A stretch of 7,963 nucleotides of DNA from Planctomycetota bacterium (lineage in GTDB: Bacteria; Planctomycetota; Phycisphaerae; Tepidisphaerales; Tepidisphaeraceae), in contig JAKORQ010000272.1 in NCBI GenBank assembly GCA_029777755.1, positions 1 to 7,963 of the forward strand. Direction: 5' to 3'. Both the position numbers and the translations under genes were made by a program. Shown here in pieces: positions 5,588 through 7,963 of this stretch (its first letter is position 1; every line of letters starts with the position of its first letter). The notes under the pieces were generated by a model. It made no database searches. It worked only from the letters and a program-made list of their open reading frames with translations, and had not been told where the DNA came from.

Positions 5588-7963
5588 TCATACCTCCACG
5601 GACACCTGGATGTTGTCGCCCTCAATATCCAGCGGGATACAGCACCCGGGGATCTGCTTTCCGCCGGCGATCAGCTTCTTCACGCCGTGGCCCTTGCCCG
5701 AGACGTTTTTCACCTCAATATGGTAGGTCTTGCCACGGAAGCGTCGCTGCGCCCTAAAGCCCTTCCAGCTTGTCGGGATGCAGGGGTTGATCACCAGTCC
5801 ATTCGGCGAGGGGGTGATGCCGAGGATGTACTGCGAGATCGCCACGAAGCTCCATGCCGCGGTTCCCGTCAGGAAGGAGTTCTTCGCCTCGCCGGGAGTG
5901 GGGGCGTCCCGGCCGGCCGTCATCTGGCTGTAGACGTAAGGCTCACAGCGATAGATGTCGATCTTCTCTTCCTTCTTGCTGGGGCAGATCGTCAGGTAAT
6001 ACTCCATGGCCCGATCGCCATTGCCCAGCAATGCCTCCGCGCACTGGATCCAGGTGTTGTTGTGCGTGAAGATGCCGGCGTTCTCCTTGTAGCCCGGCGG
6101 ATAGCTCGAGATCTCGCCCAGCTCGACATGATAGGTCGAGTAGGCCGGCTGCTGGAGGATGATGCCATCAGGCGTGGCGAGGTGCTTCTTGACCGAGTCG
6201 AGCGCCTGGCGTGCCTTGCCGTCCTCGTGGCCGACGCCCCCGAGCACGCACCAACCCTGGCTCTCGATGAAGATCTTGCCTTCCTCGCACTCCCTCGAGC
6301 CAACTTTATTGCCGTGTGCGTCGTAGGCGCGCAGGAACCACTCGCCATCCCAGCCATGCTTCTCAATGGCCTGCACCATCTCCGCCTTGTGCTGCAGCAT
6401 GGCCTCGGCCTTATCGACTTGGCCGATCATTCGATAGATGCCGGCCATGCGATCACACGCCGCGCAGAACAGCCCGGCGATCATCACGCTCTCGGCCACC
6501 GAGCCCTCGATATCCCCGGCGCACTGGAAGCTCTCGCCGGGTGTGGTGGAGAAGCAGTTGAGATTCAGGCAGTCGTTCCAGTCGGCATGCCCGATCAACG
6601 GGAGATTGTGCGGGCCGCGATTGTTCAGGGTGTACTGCATCGACAGCTCAAGGTGATCCATCAGCGTCGAGTTGGCATCCGGCTTGTCGGCGTAAGCGCA
6701 TCGCTCGTTAAGGATGGAGGTGTCGCCCGTCTCGGAGAGATAAGCGTAAACCGAAAGCGGCAGCCAGAGCGGATCGTCGTTGAAGCCACCGCCGATGTCC
6801 GCATTTCCTTTCTTGGTGAGCGGCTGGTACTGGTGGAAGCAGGTGCCGTCGGAAAGCTGCGTGGCCGCCAAGTCGAGGATGCGCTGCCGGGCGCGCTCTG
6901 GCTGGAGATGCACCACGCCCAGCAGATCCTGGTTGGAGTCGCGATATCCCATGCCCCGGCCGATGCCGCTCTCATATAGGCTGGCGGAGCGAGACATGTT
7001 GAGGGTCGTCATGCACTGGTACTGGTTCCAGATGTTTACCATACGCGACACGTGCGGATCATCCACCTGTACCTTGTAGATAGAGAGCAGCTCGTCCCAG
7101 TAGGTCCTGAGCTGCTCGAACGCGGCATCGACCTGCGCACTGGTGCCAAGTTCCTGCCTGACCTTCTCGAATGGAGCCTTGTTGGCGACCAGTTGGCCGG
7201 GACGAACCCACTTGCCGGGGATGAATTTCTGGTCCTCGGGGTTCTCTGCATAGCCCAGCAGGAAGTGCAGCCGCTTTTCTTCTCCGGGCGCCAGCTCGAT
7301 GTTCACCTGGTGAGCGCCGATCGGATGCCAACCGTATGCAACCGAGTTGCTGCACTGCCCGGCGACAACCGCCTTGGGAGCATCCAGCCCTTCATGCACA
7401 CCAACGAAGGCGTTGCGCGATGAGTCAAACCCGGCGGTAGGCACGCTACAGGCGAAGTAGGCAAAGTGGTTTCGCCGCTCGCGGTACTCGGTCACATGGA
7501 AGATAACCTGCGGCTCGATCTCAACCTGGCCGGTGGAGAAGTTGCGCTGGAAGTTTGTGGAATCGTCCATCGCGTCCCACAGGCAGAACTCGATGAAGCC
7601 AAACAACGTGATGGACTTGGGCGCAGTGCCCGTGTTCTTGACGCGCACATCCCACACCTCGCAGGTCTGCCCGCGCGGCACAAAGTAGCGCGTTGTGACG
7701 CTGATACCGTTCTTCTCGCCGCGTATCTGCGTATAGGAAAGCCCATGCCGGCACTCGTATCCGTCCAGGCTTGTGCGCGTGGGTTTCCAGGATGGATTCC
7801 AGATGGTGTCGCCATCCTTGATGTAGATGTAGCGCCCGTTGGAGTCCAGCGGGACGTTGTTGTAGCGATAGCGGGTCAGGCGGCGAAGGCGGGCGTCGCG
7901 ATAGAAGCAGTAGCCGCCGGCGGTGTTGGAGATGATACCAAAGAAATCCTCCAGGCCCAGGTA
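5588..7963 (-). CDS. Cellobiose phosphorylase, GH94 (N-terminus cut by the window edge)
   Basis: The frame is open to the window edge, giving 791 residues; known cellobiose phosphorylases are about 810-820 aa, so only about 25-30 N-terminal residues are missing. The first in-frame GTG, at 7681, is internal. The visible N-terminus (ISNTAGGYCFYRDARLRR, then DGDTIWNPSWKP and YECRHGLSYT) is the typical GH94 beta-sandwich domain. The catalytic (alpha/alpha)6 barrel shows KKGNADIGGGFNDDPLW, the DWND motif (6583-6572) whose last Asp is the expected general acid, and THNNTW (6067-6050) containing a likely phosphate-site His. The enzyme converts cellobiose and phosphate to glucose 1-phosphate and glucose, saving an ATP in cellulose-derived sugar use; it is normally cytoplasmic. 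Cellodextrin- or laminaribiose-type specificity is less likely given the closeness to the cellobiose subgroup. It lies 142 bp upstream of the WXG100 cluster on the same strand and has no evident functional tie to it. Confidence 0.93.
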   Translation of the reverse strand, partial: YLGLEDFFGIISNTAGGYCFYRDARLRRLTRYRYNNVPLDSNGRYIYIKDGDTIWNPSWKPTRTSLDGYECRHGLSYTQIRGEKNGISVTTRYFVPRGQTCEVWDVRVKNTGTAPKSITLFGFIEFCLWDAMDDSTNFQRNFSTGQVEIEPQVIFHVTEYRERRNHFAYFACSVPTAGFDSSRNAFVGVHEGLDAPKAVVAGQCSNSVAYGWHPIGAHQVNIELAPGEEKRLHFLLGYAENPEDQKFIPGKWVRPGQLVANKAPFEKVRQELGTSAQVDAAFEQLRTYWDELLSIYKVQVDDPHVSRMVNIWNQYQCMTTLNMSRSASLYESGIGRGMGYRDSNQDLLGVVHLQPERARQRILDLAATQLSDGTCFHQYQPLTKKGNADIGGGFNDDPLWLPLSVYAYLSETGDTSILNERCAYADKPDANSTLMDHLELSMQYTLNNRGPHNLPLIGHADWNDCLNLNCFSTTPGESFQCAGDIEGSVAESVMIAGLFCAACDRMAGIYRMIGQVDKAEAMLQHKAEMVQAIEKHGWDGEWFLRAYDAHGNKVGSRECEEGKIFIESQGWCVLGGVGHEDGKARQALDSVKKHLATPDGIILQQPAYSTYHVELGEISSYPPGYKENAGIFTHNNTWIQCAEALLGNGDRAMEYYLTICPSKKEEKIDIYRCEPYVYSQMTAGRDAPTPGEAKNSFLTGTAAWSFVAISQYILGITPSPNGLVINPCIPTSWKGFRAQRRFRGKTYHIEVKNVSGKGHGVKKLIAGGKQIPGCCIPLDIEGDNIQVSVEV

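Noticed and set aside
5582..6979. Long open frame (465 codons) on the plus strand opposite the cellobiose phosphorylase gene
   Set aside because: It is a shadow of a conserved enzyme gene in GC-rich DNA. Its translation has no recognisable domain, and the minus-strand frame matches GH94 along its whole length.
1..7963. CRISPR array, tRNA or rRNA gene, insertion sequence, integrase or attachment site
   Set aside because: I saw no spaced direct repeats, cloverleaf-like stretch, transposase motif or flanking duplications; the window is almost fully occupied by protein genes.

Overview
The window looks like an ordinary chromosomal segment from a moderately GC-rich bacterium. Every gene I can support lies on the minus strand, so transcription runs from high to low coordinates. 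The lineage cannot be fixed from sequence alone. The pairing of a WXG100-type protein with a long coiled-coil FtsK/EccC-like ATPase, plus short helical partners, reminds me of clusters in Planctomycetota and related phyla. That is an impression and not a demonstration.

Layout from the right edge leftwards. (1) Positions 7963-5588 hold a GH94 cellobiose phosphorylase whose N-terminus is cut off by the window edge. (2) A 142-bp gap (5446-5587) contains a plausible extended -10 promoter. (3) Positions 5445-399 hold a tight four-gene cluster: a 90-aa WXG100-type protein, a 207-aa coiled-coil protein of unknown family, a 70-aa WXG-like mini-protein, and a 1307-aa membrane-anchored protein with three tandem FtsK/SpoIIIE-type ATPase domains. 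Gene spacings are 21 bp, a 14-bp overlap and 6 bp, which indicates an operon with translational coupling. (4) A 113-bp gap (286-398) carries a perfect short inverted repeat and a weak promoter candidate. (5) Positions 285-25 encode a small low-complexity lipoprotein.

The centre of interest is the four-gene cluster. It has the two hallmarks of type VII (ESX/Ess-like) secretion: a WXG100 protein and an EccC/EssC-like triple-ATPase translocase. It lacks any recognisable EccB, EccD, EccE, mycosin, EsaA, EssA, EssB or FHA component in this window. The ATPase is built unusually: a long coiled coil, a two-helix membrane hairpin, a second coiled coil, then three ATPase modules of which only the middle one keeps Walker A and B. 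Both small proteins carry W-x-D where the classical turn is W-x-G. I read it as a minimal or divergent T7SS-like translocation module, with the 207-aa protein as a co-evolving partner or substrate. The cellobiose phosphorylase is a separate metabolic gene (phosphorolysis of cellobiose in the cytoplasm). The lipoprotein has no demonstrated link to the cluster.
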